This document shows positions 1-7,935 of a stretch of 28,679 nt of DNA, one piece after another (position 1 is the stretch's first letter; every line of letters starts with the position of its first letter). The stretch comes from a virus, in the IMG/VR virus record IMGVR_UViG_3300025769_000607, positions 1 through 28,679 of that record. One strand, 5' to 3'. The notes under the pieces were generated by a model. It ran no database searches. It had not been told where the DNA came from and worked only from the letters and a program-made list of their open reading frames with translations. The translations under genes were made by a program, and so were the position numbers.

Positions 1-240
1 TGTTTCTTGATATACTACTCTGTCCTCTGCTTCGTTATCCTCTGCGTAAAACGTAAAACTAAATTTAGTGTTTCTATCGTTAGCGTAGTCTTTTGTTAAT
101 ACAACGGCTCTGCTCACGTTTGTTTGGAGATTCGTAACATTCAGCAGAAAGTAGTTTGAACTACTCACTACGTCATAATCTAACTGAACATATAATTCAG
201 CATTGTAATCAGTATCGGATGTTACGCTAAAAATGTACAT
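1..240 (-). CDS. Unknown structural-region protein, 3'-truncated by the window edge
   Basis: This is the first 80 codons (ATG at 240-238) of the gene that is complete at 28076-28492. It is cut by the contig start, not by a mutation. The two copies differ by a few residues: in this copy Ala replaces Ser just after NVSR, and Asn replaces Thr in the DYxAELY segment. The ATG overlaps the stop of the preceding gene as TAATG, so translation is probably coupled. Function is not recognised; see the full copy for description. Confidence 0.85.
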   Translation of the reverse strand, partial: MYIFSVTSDTDYNAELYVQLDYDVVSSSNYFLLNVTNLQTNVSRAVVLTKDYANDRNTKFSFTFYAEDNEAEDRVVYQET

Positions 241-427
241 TATTCTCCAGTATTTTCTTGTACTAAACTAACTGCTTCATCAGACGTAAGTAGTGTATTG
301 TTTGGGTAAGCTAATCCCTCGCCCAATCCAAGCAAGTAAGATACTTCTCCATTTAACCAACTTGCAGAAAACTCTAATATGTAAAAGTTCTCTCCGTCTT
401 TTTGAAATTCTAATACTCTACCATATT
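1..427. repeat. Left copy of the contig terminal redundancy
   Basis: The first 427 bases align without gaps to 28253-28679, with 15 substitutions by my hand alignment (about 96.5% identity). The match runs exactly to both contig edges, as expected for an assembly of a circular or circularly permuted genome read past its start point. Most differences are silent in the two overlapping genes; three codons change an amino acid (Ala/Ser, Asn/Thr, Asp/Asn). Strain variation in the source population is the simplest explanation. Unique length is then about 28,252 bp. Confidence 0.9.
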
Positions 428-587
428 GACGTCTGTTATCCTCTCCCATTTCTGCGAATGTTGTCGGTAGGAGTTGCACCAAAGCACCCTCCTCGTCAAA
501 CTCTGCTCTTTTATAACGAGATAACAAGTCTGGTATTTCAGAATTGTACGTTTCTTCGTTTAAACAAATGTATATATTTCCTATCAT
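240..587 (-). CDS. Small unknown acidic protein between the head-spike genes and the portal
   Basis: A 115-residue ORF starting 4 nt after the stop of the large head-fibre gene and ending in a TAATG overlap with the next gene. It is acidic, has no signal peptide or membrane segment, and looks globular: the middle is rich in aromatic and beta-type residues (GRVLEFQ, FYILEFSASW). I do not recognise a family. Its place between the spike fibre and the portal across the contig join suggests a small virion or virion-assembly protein, but that is only inference from position. A second, 5'-truncated copy lies at 28492-28679 because of terminal redundancy. Confidence 0.75.
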   Translation of the reverse strand: MIGNIYICLNEETYNSEIPDLLSRYKRAEFDEEGALVQLLPTTFAEMGEDNRRQYGRVLEFQKDGENFYILEFSASWLNGEVSYLLGLGEGLAYPNNTLLTSDEAVSLVQENTGE

Positions 588-591
588 TTTC

Positions 592-3243
592 TTAGTTGTT
601 ATGTCCTGACTTTGTTGCGTTAAAGTTTTGCTCTATTTCAGTAAGTGATAGTTCTCTGTCGTAGAATTTAATATCGTCAATACGTTCGTGGTAACGTCTA
701 TCATTAGTTGTACCATCCCACCCTATTGTTTTATTATCACTATTTGTTAAAGAATCAGTGTTAGTCGCCGTACCGTCTAACGCAACAACCCACTCCCCGT
801 TGCTATCTATCCTGCTTGTGTAAAGTTTACAAGAGCCAGTACTTACTTCTCTTGTTAAAGCAAAGTAAAACCATTCGCCTTGCGTGTAAGTTGTTGAGCC
901 ATTTAAAGGAGTGCCACTAATAAAAGCGTTTGCTATATTATTTCCAGATTCTAAACTAGCATTAATTGAAAAAGTATTATTCTGTGTAGCCCTCAATCCA
1001 TTATTATAAATAGTGTTAAGTGTGCTTTGATATTGTGGCTGTACAACATATTTCCACTTCGCCCAACCACATATAGAAAAAGCACCACCATTTTGCGTAC
1101 TACTTGCTGGTATATCAAAAACATTATCATCTAAAACCTCTGCATAACCAGTACCGTCTAAATTAAACCCACTTCCTTTTACCCTTACTGCGTTGCCTAA
1201 GATGTCTTTCTGTGAATCGGTAGCAGACGATATAAGCGTTGCGTCTGTAACGGCAGCTCCGTTTGTTCTTCGGTAGGCAGATACAGAATCAGCATCTTCT
1301 AATTGAGCACCCCAAAGAATAACCTCATCCAAATTACCACCCCTAAAATCAGCTACATAAAAATAATCTGGTAAGCTATCAGATGAATTTATAGTAAACC
1401 TTTGCCATTCATTTGTAATTGTAACGACAGAACCAGTGCTATCATACCTCGTAAGCAAACTAAGTGTACCAGTACCCGACGTAGTCTTTGCCCATATAGA
1501 CCTATAATAGCTACCTATACCAGAAAATTGTCTGTTTATTACACTTGTAATAGTATCGGCTGATACTTTGTAAGCTGACAGAGTACCATCTGGTGCAAGA
1601 TAACCACCAGCTAAAGTAATGTCAGGCTTAGACCAATAACTACTACTAAAGTCCTCACTATACTCAATCAAATTACTTCCCTTACTCCAGTTCATCATAC
1701 CTAATTGTGGTATTCTCTCTTGTGCATCTACATAAGAGGCACCTAAAGAAGAGCCGTCGTAAGTTTCTCCGTCTATGTTGTAGACTTCTTTTACGGACAC
1801 GTTTTCTATTGAGCCAATAAAATTATCTATTGCTTGAAACCTTACAGTTTCTGTATTAGTAGAAACTTGATATTGAGTGTATGTGCCATTAGCAGTAATA
1901 TAAGTTGAAGATGATTGACCTGCTCTAACTCTTAATCTACCTTGAACATAATCAGAAACAGTAAAAACAACTTTATACGTTTTACCTACAATAGATGTAT
2001 AAGCAGAATTTATTAAATAATCATTACCACTTAAACTTCCGTCGTTTGATGCTCTACCATTAGAAATAGTCCACCCACTACCTGCGCTCTCTGTCCAATC
2101 GCTATCCGTAGAAAAGTCTCCATTTACAACCAACTCTTTACCAATCAAAGGTGCAGAATCAAAAGCAATAGTTCCGTCGCCCTCGCTAAGATGCCACCAC
2201 GCTTTTAGATTGTCAAGTGTAATACTTGTATCTTCGTTATCCGTTACTAACTTTTGAGGGTTAGCGTAATCAAAAGCAATATCATCGGTAGTCCAAGCCT
2301 CGTCATATATTTGCAAGTCTGACATTATAAATCTTCCGTCAGAGCCATATAATCCACTTCCTATGTCAAAGGTATCACTAACAACAGTAAAGCCAGTAGA
2401 TGACGTTAAAACAACTCTCTGCCACTCGTCTTGTGTTAAGGTAGCTGGAGTACCATTGTAAGTAACTCCCTCTAAAGCACCATTAACGTGGGTAGACATA
2501 GTTATATTACTGTTGATTGCTTCGAGTTGTAAATGGTCTAATCTTAATTCTCTTGTACCAGCCATTGCACCACCACCATAGAATACAACTTCGTTAGTAG
2601 ATGAATGCGTAGGATTAATCCAAAAGGCTATTGTCTTAATCGTGTAGCTTGACGGAAAAGATGTTTGTACTGAATCGTTACCAGTGAATTGTAACGCTTT
2701 ACCAGTCTTTAAAATAGCATTGTTATCGTTGCCCGATATGTCTGGGGTTTCTTGTGCGTATTCTTCAACGGATACGCTATTAATTATTGCACTTGTAGAG
2801 CTTGAGCCAGTATAAATCTCAAATTTACCATGCGTTGTAGTTGGTGTAAAATAATGAATATATAACCCCCCAGCAGTATAATCTGGCGAGTAGGTACTGC
2901 CGTCAGCACCAGCCACAACTTTAATAAGACCAGATGAAACGCTTTCTATATCTATTTTTACAATGTATCTTTTTCCATTCTCTAAGATATAATCATTAGA
3001 TTGAACGTAACCTAAACCATTAGTAAATACTAAAGTATCATCGTTGGTGTTAATTGATGCACCACCACCAGTAACATTGGTTAAGTTCCAATCACTATCA
3101 GTAGTAAAATCCCCATTTACAACTAAGTTCTCTCCCAAAGGCTCTGCCTTAGTAAAAGGCAACCACATCTTTAGACCAGCCCTTACAACGCTTTCTCCAA
3201 CCCTACGGATTGCTCCTATTGTATTTTGAATTATGTTTAACAT
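592..3243 (-). CDS. Large head-spike fibre / receptor- or glycan-binding protein with LamG-like and CBM-like domains
   Basis: An 883-residue beta-rich protein that probably projects from the capsid and binds cell-surface glycans. Domains as read: a short N-terminal anchor (1-30); a CBM-like jelly roll opening with LVVNGDF (about 36-160); a LamG/concanavalin-like domain (about 165-325); a second CBM-like copy with the same LVVNGDF opening (about 366-486); a segment typical of phage head-spike fibre domains (about 520-665), with an NLIEYSEDF opening, an APDGT turn, an NEWQR strand and a terminal WGAQLE; and a last LamG-like domain (about 690-875). The gene immediately upstream encodes a spike-base-like protein, the partner of such fibres in the Rhodobacter gene transfer agent. 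No chaperone or catalytic residues were recognised. A tail or free receptor-binding fibre remains possible. Confidence 0.75.
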   Translation of the reverse strand: MLNIIQNTIGAIRRVGESVVRAGLKMWLPFTKAEPLGENLVVNGDFTTDSDWNLTNVTGGGASINTNDDTLVFTNGLGYVQSNDYILENGKRYIVKIDIESVSSGLIKVVAGADGSTYSPDYTAGGLYIHYFTPTTTHGKFEIYTGSSSTSAIINSVSVEEYAQETPDISGNDNNAILKTGKALQFTGNDSVQTSFPSSYTIKTIAFWINPTHSSTNEVVFYGGGAMAGTRELRLDHLQLEAINSNITMSTHVNGALEGVTYNGTPATLTQDEWQRVVLTSSTGFTVVSDTFDIGSGLYGSDGRFIMSDLQIYDEAWTTDDIAFDYANPQKLVTDNEDTSITLDNLKAWWHLSEGDGTIAFDSAPLIGKELVVNGDFSTDSDWTESAGSGWTISNGRASNDGSLSGNDYLINSAYTSIVGKTYKVVFTVSDYVQGRLRVRAGQSSSTYITANGTYTQYQVSTNTETVRFQAIDNFIGSIENVSVKEVYNIDGETYDGSSLGASYVDAQERIPQLGMMNWSKGSNLIEYSEDFSSSYWSKPDITLAGGYLAPDGTLSAYKVSADTITSVINRQFSGIGSYYRSIWAKTTSGTGTLSLLTRYDSTGSVVTITNEWQRFTINSSDSLPDYFYVADFRGGNLDEVILWGAQLEDADSVSAYRRTNGAAVTDATLISSATDSQKDILGNAVRVKGSGFNLDGTGYAEVLDDNVFDIPASSTQNGGAFSICGWAKWKYVVQPQYQSTLNTIYNNGLRATQNNTFSINASLESGNNIANAFISGTPLNGSTTYTQGEWFYFALTREVSTGSCKLYTSRIDSNGEWVVALDGTATNTDSLTNSDNKTIGWDGTTNDRRYHERIDDIKFYDRELSLTEIEQNFNATKSGHNN

Positions 3244-3253
3244 AATCCTTTAT

Positions 3254-3511
3254 TTAGAATAATGCGACAATATCAGTAGCAGTAGTGTTCGCAGCCTTTA
3301 CTCTTGTAACTTGAATAGGCATAAATGTACCAGTCGGTACGCTATGGAAAACAACAGTATCTCCGTTCAATGTGATAACCTCTACATCTCCACCATTACC
3401 AACGTATAACGCTGCTGGATTGTTTGCATCTGCACCAGTAATATCAGTTGAATCGCTTGGTGTTACGTCTATTGCTTTAAAGCCTTGTCTTACGATATTA
3501 TTTGTAGGCAT
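3254..3511 (-). CDS. Head-spike base-like protein (RCAP_Rcc01079 family resemblance)
   Basis: An 85-residue protein with the pattern of the small spike-base family named after Rhodobacter capsulatus Rcc01079: PSDSTD near residue 18, then ALYVGNGGDVEV, a VVFHSVPTGTFMPIQV core and a terminal TATDIVALF. In the gene transfer agent this protein sits on capsid vertices and carries a fibre. Here the very next gene is a long fibre with a head-spike-type segment, so the pair forms a plausible spike module. It begins after the strong terminator downstream of the tube-like gene. I recall the family from its motifs and have not run a profile search. Confidence 0.7.
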   Translation of the reverse strand: MPTNNIVRQGFKAIDVTPSDSTDITGADANNPAALYVGNGGDVEVITLNGDTVVFHSVPTGTFMPIQVTRVKAANTTATDIVALF

Positions 3512-3569
3512 TTTCTTTGTTTTTAAATGTTATATAATTAAATAGGAAATAGATCAAATTGTTTTATAT

Positions 3570-3596
3570 AAAAAAACCCCCACTATTTGTGAGGGC
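3570..3596 (-). terminator. Rho-independent terminator after the tube-like gene
   Basis: Read on the minus strand, a 7-bp GC-rich stem (CCCTCAC / GTGGGGG, one wobble) with an AAATA loop is followed at once by seven T. It lies 23 nt after the stop of the 188-codon gene and 59 nt before the spike-base start, separating capsid/tube genes from the spike genes. Confidence 0.85.
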
Positions 3597-3618
3597 TTAA
3601 TTATATTGAATTATAGTA

Positions 3619-4185
3619 TTAAGATGCGTTTTCAGTTGGTGGGTTTGTTAACCCTTGTAAAGCACCAGCAGTTGTACCAGCAGTACACAATAGTGCTGCT
3701 CTCTGCTCTCTACCAGTTAATGTAAGGTTATATCCGTTCATATCTCCAAACGCTTGACCTCTACCTACATTACCACCCGTTACTGTCATACCATTGAAAG
3801 CACCAGCTAAATAAACCTTTCCTTGACCAGTTGCTTCATCAATATTATTATCTTCAACGTAAACTTGGAATCTACCTTGACCTAAAATTTTAAGAGCCTT
3901 TAAAGATGCACTCGTTAAGTTAGGCAAAGATAAAGTCAAAGTCTGCTCGTAGAATACCGTACCATTTTCTTCAGATACTGTAACAACCTCGTCAAAACTT
4001 GAGCCTTGAGGAATTAACTCGTATTTATAAACATCTGACGAACTTGTACCTAATCCCGTTAGGTCGCCGTCAGCGTCAATAGTTAATGATCCACCAGCCC
4101 CATTGTTTGCGAAATATACGTTACGAATACCACCGATTGATTCTTTGCATTCTAACGCTCTTCCATTTGCTATATCACAAGCCAT
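3619..4185 (-). CDS. Probable tail tube (major tail) protein
   Basis: A 188-residue soluble protein with no membrane segments, rich in beta-forming residues and Gly, Ala and Thr. The middle (VFYEQTLTLSLPNLTSASLKALKIL) and the later GRGQAFGDMNGYNLTLTG segment resemble tube proteins of Bacteroidota siphophages, where one strand pair is followed by a helix and then the closing beta-sandwich. It sits directly after the major capsid gene and has its own terminator on each side, which fits a protein needed in many copies. A head decoration protein is the main alternative. The start at 4185 is the only ATG near the 5' end. Confidence 0.55.
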   Translation of the reverse strand: MACDIANGRALECKESIGGIRNVYFANNGAGGSLTIDADGDLTGLGTSSSDVYKYELIPQGSSFDEVVTVSEENGTVFYEQTLTLSLPNLTSASLKALKILGQGRFQVYVEDNNIDEATGQGKVYLAGAFNGMTVTGGNVGRGQAFGDMNGYNLTLTGREQRAALLCTAGTTAGALQGLTNPPTENAS

Positions 4186-4200
4186 ATTATATAGGGTTTT

Positions 4201-4227
4201 AAAAAGTAGGGGCTATTACACCCCTAC
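4201..4227 (-). terminator. Rho-independent terminator directly after the major capsid gene
   Basis: On the minus strand GTAGGGG pairs with CCCCTAC around an 8-nt loop, followed by five T. It starts 13 nt after the capsid stop codon and ends 16 nt before the next start codon. No promoter was recognised in the remaining gap, so the downstream gene probably depends on read-through. Confidence 0.85.
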
Positions 4228-4239
4228 CTAAATTATTAA

Positions 4240-5136
4240 TTATGCGTTGTAGTAAACGATGTCTCCAGATGTTGCATATCCAACACCAGCGTTGTACTTC
4301 ATTACTAAGTGTACATTGTCAGAACCGTCAATAGCAGTTTGGTCAATCAATTTAACCTCTGCCATATCAGATACCAAGTCAGTAGCGAAGAACAAGTTAG
4401 ACTTACGAGCAGCTACCATTTTGTCAGCACCCATTCCTGGACACCAGATTAATTTGATACCCTCGAAGTTAGCCTCTGTTACTCCAGCGTGGTACTGGTT
4501 AAGGTAACCTAATTCTGCTTGTGCAGAAATGTAGAATCTGAAAGCAGCAGTTCCCATGTAGATAGCCAAGTCCTCTTTTCCGTAAACAGAAGATGGAATC
4601 GCATCTCTTACTTTTCCTAATTCAGCAACGATGTTAGCAGCAGAAAGTGTAGTAGCAGCTACATCAATAACATCTCCGTCAGCTAAAAGTTGTACTTGGA
4701 ATCCGTCAAACTGCCCACTTGTAGCAGTAGAACCAGCCCAGATAGACTTCTCTACCTCTTGACCTACCAACGCACCAGCGTGAGAGATTACATACTCTTG
4801 GAAGTTAGCTGGAAGCGTACCGTCTACACCTACTCTCATAGATGCACCAGCGAATGTACCAAGCCAGTCGTTCTTACATAGCTTCTTATTCAATTGGAAT
4901 TTTTCTGGAGCAAGTGCTTTTTCAACGTAAGTTACATCTCCAGCATCAGTAAAATCACAAGTTGCATCAGCAACAGTTGAAGTTGATAAATCGAAACTTT
5001 TTAAGTTTACTTTGAATGATACGTTTGGAAGAACGGTAATGTTCCCTTTTCCTAAAGTTTCTCCAGATAATAGAGATGCAGAAATGAAACCAGCTGCTTC
5101 TTCTCCAACGTATAGTTTAGTTAATGAATCTGCCAT
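4240..5136 (-). CDS. Major capsid protein (HK97-fold type)
   Basis: A 298-residue protein in the order protease - acidic scaffold-like protein - capsid, which is diagnostic context. The sequence has the usual features of Bacteroidota phage capsid proteins: an N-terminal extended arm, a conserved QLNKKLCKNDW segment, an EVEKSIWAG helix in the middle, and a C-terminal stretch (KLIWCPGMGADKMVAARKSNL) leading to a beta-rich P-domain and a YATSGDIVYYNA end. Length fits a small capsid suited to a 28-kb genome. It starts 1 nt after the stop of the upstream gene and is followed by a strong terminator, as expected for a highly expressed gene. I saw no insertion domain. Confidence 0.85.
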   Translation of the reverse strand: MADSLTKLYVGEEAAGFISASLLSGETLGKGNITVLPNVSFKVNLKSFDLSTSTVADATCDFTDAGDVTYVEKALAPEKFQLNKKLCKNDWLGTFAGASMRVGVDGTLPANFQEYVISHAGALVGQEVEKSIWAGSTATSGQFDGFQVQLLADGDVIDVAATTLSAANIVAELGKVRDAIPSSVYGKEDLAIYMGTAAFRFYISAQAELGYLNQYHAGVTEANFEGIKLIWCPGMGADKMVAARKSNLFFATDLVSDMAEVKLIDQTAIDGSDNVHLVMKYNAGVGYATSGDIVYYNA

Positions 5137-5137
5137 T

Positions 5138-5758
5138 TTATTTGTTTTTATAAATTAAATATTGTACTTTTTCTTGTGCCGTTAGTTTGTGAAAGTCTAC
5201 CTCTTGCTTGAAAGATTGAACATTCCCCTCTGGGTTAGGCTTGATTTCTTCGCCTACTTTTTCAAACTCTTCTACTTTAGCAGCGTTCTCTTTAGCCTCT
5301 GCTTTGATAGATGCAAACTCCTCTTTAAGTGCGTTGAATTCTTGCAATAGGTTTTCCATTACTCCAATAGCTTGGATAATAGCCTCTTTAGAATCGTCAG
5401 CAGATTGCTCTACTACTTCTTCTGATTGCTCTACTACTTCTTCTTCGACTTCTTCTTCTGTTTCTTCATCAGCAGCCTTAATCTCTGCAATGATACCCTC
5501 TTCTTCTACTACTAAAAGAGATCCGTCTGCCATTGCATACTCGCCTACTGGTAAAGGTTGTTGTTCTTCTTCAACAACTATAAATACTGCGTTGCCCACC
5601 TCAAAAGCCTCTGCACTAATAATAGTACCATCCTCTAAAGCAGCATCCTCAAATTTAAGTTGCTCTTTTGCTTCTTCCAACTCTTGTGGAGTAGCTTCTT
5701 CTACTTGTGGAGTTTCTTCCATTCCAAGTAGGACTTTGATTTTGTTTAGTGTGTCCAT
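5138..5758 (-). CDS. Acidic scaffold-like head assembly protein
   Basis: A 206-residue, strongly acidic protein. Residues 40-90 hold short beta repeats (DGTIISAEAFEVGNAVFIV and similar) that occur in head proteins encoded next to XkdF-like proteases. Residues 95-125 are a Glu/Val low-complexity run (EETEEEVEEEVVEQSEEVVEQ). A predicted coiled coil follows (about 127-175), and a basic end (KLTAQEKVQYLIYKNK) could be the capsid-binding tail. Placement between the protease and the capsid gene fits a scaffold that is removed during maturation. A decoration or minor head protein cannot be excluded. The Glu run contains a short in-frame direct repeat (VVEQSEEVVEQS). Confidence 0.65.
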   Translation of the reverse strand: MDTLNKIKVLLGMEETPQVEEATPQELEEAKEQLKFEDAALEDGTIISAEAFEVGNAVFIVVEEEQQPLPVGEYAMADGSLLVVEEEGIIAEIKAADEETEEEVEEEVVEQSEEVVEQSADDSKEAIIQAIGVMENLLQEFNALKEEFASIKAEAKENAAKVEEFEKVGEEIKPNPEGNVQSFKQEVDFHKLTAQEKVQYLIYKNK

Positions 5759-5791
5759 TGTGCTAATTTATATTTGTAAATAGATTATTCC

Positions 5792-6385
5792 CTAAAGTGT
5801 TTTATTTTCATCCTCTCGAATGATTTGTCTAATCTGTTCAAGAACACTCTCTTGGCTCATATTAGTAGGCTTCTCGTCAAAGTATCCCTCAATAGAGAAA
5901 CCTTTTACAATACCCTCTTTTACATAGTTCTGCCATACGTCCTCGTTGTCAATCTTCATACAAGCCACCCACGTACCTACTGGGTACTCTAATCCAAAGA
6001 CTTGTGTTTTATCTTTCTTGCTATCAGACACAATCCAACTCTCTACGGTAGTTATTCCGTTCACTACTCTTTCGTGTTCAAGCGTAGCGTTCTTGTGCTT
6101 AGATTCAAGCATATATAACTCACTTACTCGCTTGATCGTTTCCTTACTGAAAAAGCATTTATACTGATTGCCATCTTGATCTATGCGTAGTATCTGGATG
6201 TCTGGTATCATTACTGCACCCATTACGATACGTTTGTCTTTGTCTACCGTTGCAAAGTTTTTCGGTCTACCCTCTTTTGAAAAGTATTTAAAGTTCTCCT
6301 CTATCGCTGGTTGCTCTACCAAACTGATAGCGAAAACTCCGTAATCTTCTGCTTCTTCGTCTATTGTAAATTCTACTACTTTCAT
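5792..6385 (-). CDS. XkdF-like prohead maturation protease
   Basis: A 197-residue protein with the family pattern of phage XkdF-type proteases: an opening FAISLVEQPAI segment; a V-x-G-A-x-M-I-P-D strand (55-62); a conserved His at 104 (LEHERV); ESW at 115-117; a VGTWV strand near 136; and GFSIEGY with Ser164, the likely nucleophile. It would cut the scaffold and other head proteins during prohead maturation. Its start overlaps the tape-measure stop as TAATG and the scaffold gene follows after 33 nt. The C-terminal 25 residues are charged and helical. Catalytic residues are assigned by analogy to His/Ser prohead proteases, not demonstrated. Confidence 0.75.
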   Translation of the reverse strand: MKVVEFTIDEEAEDYGVFAISLVEQPAIEENFKYFSKEGRPKNFATVDKDKRIVMGAVMIPDIQILRIDQDGNQYKCFFSKETIKRVSELYMLESKHKNATLEHERVVNGITTVESWIVSDSKKDKTQVFGLEYPVGTWVACMKIDNEDVWQNYVKEGIVKGFSIEGYFDEKPTNMSQESVLEQIRQIIREDENKTL

Positions 6386-7785
6386 TATAAAGTCTTTTGG
6401 TTATTTAAGTATGCTTGTGCCTCTTGGCTATCTGTTACGTCTTGACCTATTACATAGGCTCTAACTGGTTGCTGATTGCTCTGACCTATTCTTGAAGCAA
6501 CATCAGATAGAGTTGCTTGTCTTGGTACGTTTGCTGAGATAGTTGCCCCAGCACTTGGTACACTACCACCCCCAGCATTAGGTACTTCTGTGTCATATAT
6601 CTTTTTTACGTTAGCTAAACCAGTTGCTATAATTGTAGCAGCCGAAACAATACCTATAATACCACCTTGAGCAAGAGCCTTATTTGCCCCAGCGTAGGTG
6701 TCTATAATCGCACTTGCAGCAGCTAACTCTTTATTATCTCCAGCTAAAGAACTCAATGCACTTGATAGACCACCAAATACTCCAATACTCTCTGCAACTC
6801 TTTCGTTTTGCTCTTTCAATAAAGAGTTTGAGTTAGTAAGTTGCTCTGACCTTTGCCCAGTAATTCGTTCTTCAATATCGACTAACTCTGTTTCTGCTTG
6901 AATTAAGGCAATCTGCAACTCGTGATTATCCTTATTTAAGTCTAATTCTTTTTGAGCTAAATCTACTTTCTTTTGTGCAAGTGCTTGTTCCGTTGCAAGT
7001 TGCTCGTCTAATATTCTACCTAATTCTTCGTTAGCTGCGATACGTTGCTCAAACGTAAGACTTTCGTCATCCCTTATTTGTCTTTGTATCTCTGCTTGAT
7101 TCTGATAACTAAGCATTAATTTCTGTTGCCCAGCATCTAACAACTCAACTTCTTTGCGTTGCTTGGTTAATTCAGTTGCCGTATCAACAGATGCTTTTGC
7201 GTTCTCTACAAAAGCGTCAGTAGTTTCTTTTACCTTTGTGGTTACGTTCTCGTAAACATCGCTTACATCTTCTGTAAAGTCTTGAAAGTCCCCTTTTATC
7301 TCGGATAATCCAGCTTTTATTGTATCTATATCAAAAGTAAAAATACCATTTAATATAGTTCCTACCCCACTAAATTTATCTTTAATGTAGTCTCGTATTT
7401 CTTCAAACTTTTGCCCTAACTTGGCAAGTGTCTTTTGTGGCTGCTGAAAAGCATTAAATATCTTCTGCCCTACCTCTACTACTTCATTTCCTATTTCTCT
7501 GAATATCATCCCCAGAGCAGTTGTCGTAGTGCTTAATGTGTCTATTACTACTTGATTCTGACCTATAATGTTTTTAAGGAAATTGAACGCCTCAATAATA
7601 AGACCTATTCCAGCAGTTTTCATCGCCAGACCTAACCCCTTAAATCCATTAGCTAACCCCTTTGTAGAACGTGCTGCTTGTTTATTGGATTCAACTACTT
7701 GTTTTAACTCATCCTTTAACCCAGCAATTTCCTCAATCGCCTTATCTACTTTTGCTTCTAAAGGTATAATTACTTTTTCAGCCAT
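6385..7785 (-). CDS. Tail tape measure protein (short)
   Basis: A 466-residue protein with an N-terminal heptad region (KVDKAIEEIAGLKDEL), a Gly-rich hydrophobic segment (about 47-75, GFKGLGLAMKTAGIGLIIEAF), a Gln/Glu-rich coiled coil (about 205-335) and a second hydrophobic stretch near 375-395 (GIIGIVSAATIIATG). This layout is usual for tape measures of Bacteroidota siphophages. If it spans the tail at about 1.5 angstrom per residue, the tail would be near 70 nm; that is inference. The gene lies after the two large tail proteins and before the head protease, an unusual place. A small ORF upstream overlaps its first 16 nt in another frame. Confidence 0.7.
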   Translation of the reverse strand: MAEKVIIPLEAKVDKAIEEIAGLKDELKQVVESNKQAARSTKGLANGFKGLGLAMKTAGIGLIIEAFNFLKNIIGQNQVVIDTLSTTTTALGMIFREIGNEVVEVGQKIFNAFQQPQKTLAKLGQKFEEIRDYIKDKFSGVGTILNGIFTFDIDTIKAGLSEIKGDFQDFTEDVSDVYENVTTKVKETTDAFVENAKASVDTATELTKQRKEVELLDAGQQKLMLSYQNQAEIQRQIRDDESLTFEQRIAANEELGRILDEQLATEQALAQKKVDLAQKELDLNKDNHELQIALIQAETELVDIEERITGQRSEQLTNSNSLLKEQNERVAESIGVFGGLSSALSSLAGDNKELAAASAIIDTYAGANKALAQGGIIGIVSAATIIATGLANVKKIYDTEVPNAGGGSVPSAGATISANVPRQATLSDVASRIGQSNQQPVRAYVIGQDVTDSQEAQAYLNNQKTL

Positions 7786-7916
7786 ATCTCCGTCTTAAAT
7801 TGTTTCCATGCTTGTTTTATTGTCTTAGGGTATTGATCTAAGCCAAACGCAAACACATTACTTTTAGTTTGTTTTATCTTCCCAGTTGTCAATCCTTTTA
7901 TTACCTCGCTAATCAT
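7770..7916 (-). CDS. 48-residue basic ORF overlapping the tape-measure start
   Basis: Translation from ATG at 7916 gives MISEVIKGLTTGKIK... and ends ...KTEIWLKK, with TAA at 7772-7770 inside the tape-measure gene, read in another frame. It fills the 150-nt gap between the 975-codon and tape-measure genes, and the upstream stop is 20 nt away. It is basic and aromatic (FGLDQYPKTIKQAWKQF) with no membrane segment. The 16-nt overlap with the next start would couple translation. I do not recognise it; conservation in relatives would decide whether it is a gene. Confidence 0.5.
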   Translation of the reverse strand: MISEVIKGLTTGKIKQTKSNVFAFGLDQYPKTIKQAWKQFKTEIWLKK

Positions 7917-7935
7917 AAATAGTAAAATTAGATTT

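Noticed and set aside
3512-3569. Promoter upstream of the spike-base gene
   Set aside because: A TTTG exists but no TAnnTTTG at the right spacing; only TATAACAT-like sequence is present, too weak to call.
5769-5776. Plus-strand TATATTTG promoter-like motif
   Set aside because: It would transcribe antisense to the head operon and no plus-strand gene follows; expected by chance in AT-rich DNA.
5241-5783. Long plus-strand ORF (180 codons) opposite the scaffold-like gene
   Set aside because: It is Ser-rich because it is antisense to the Glu/Ala-rich acidic gene; no plus-strand gene or operon context exists anywhere in the window.
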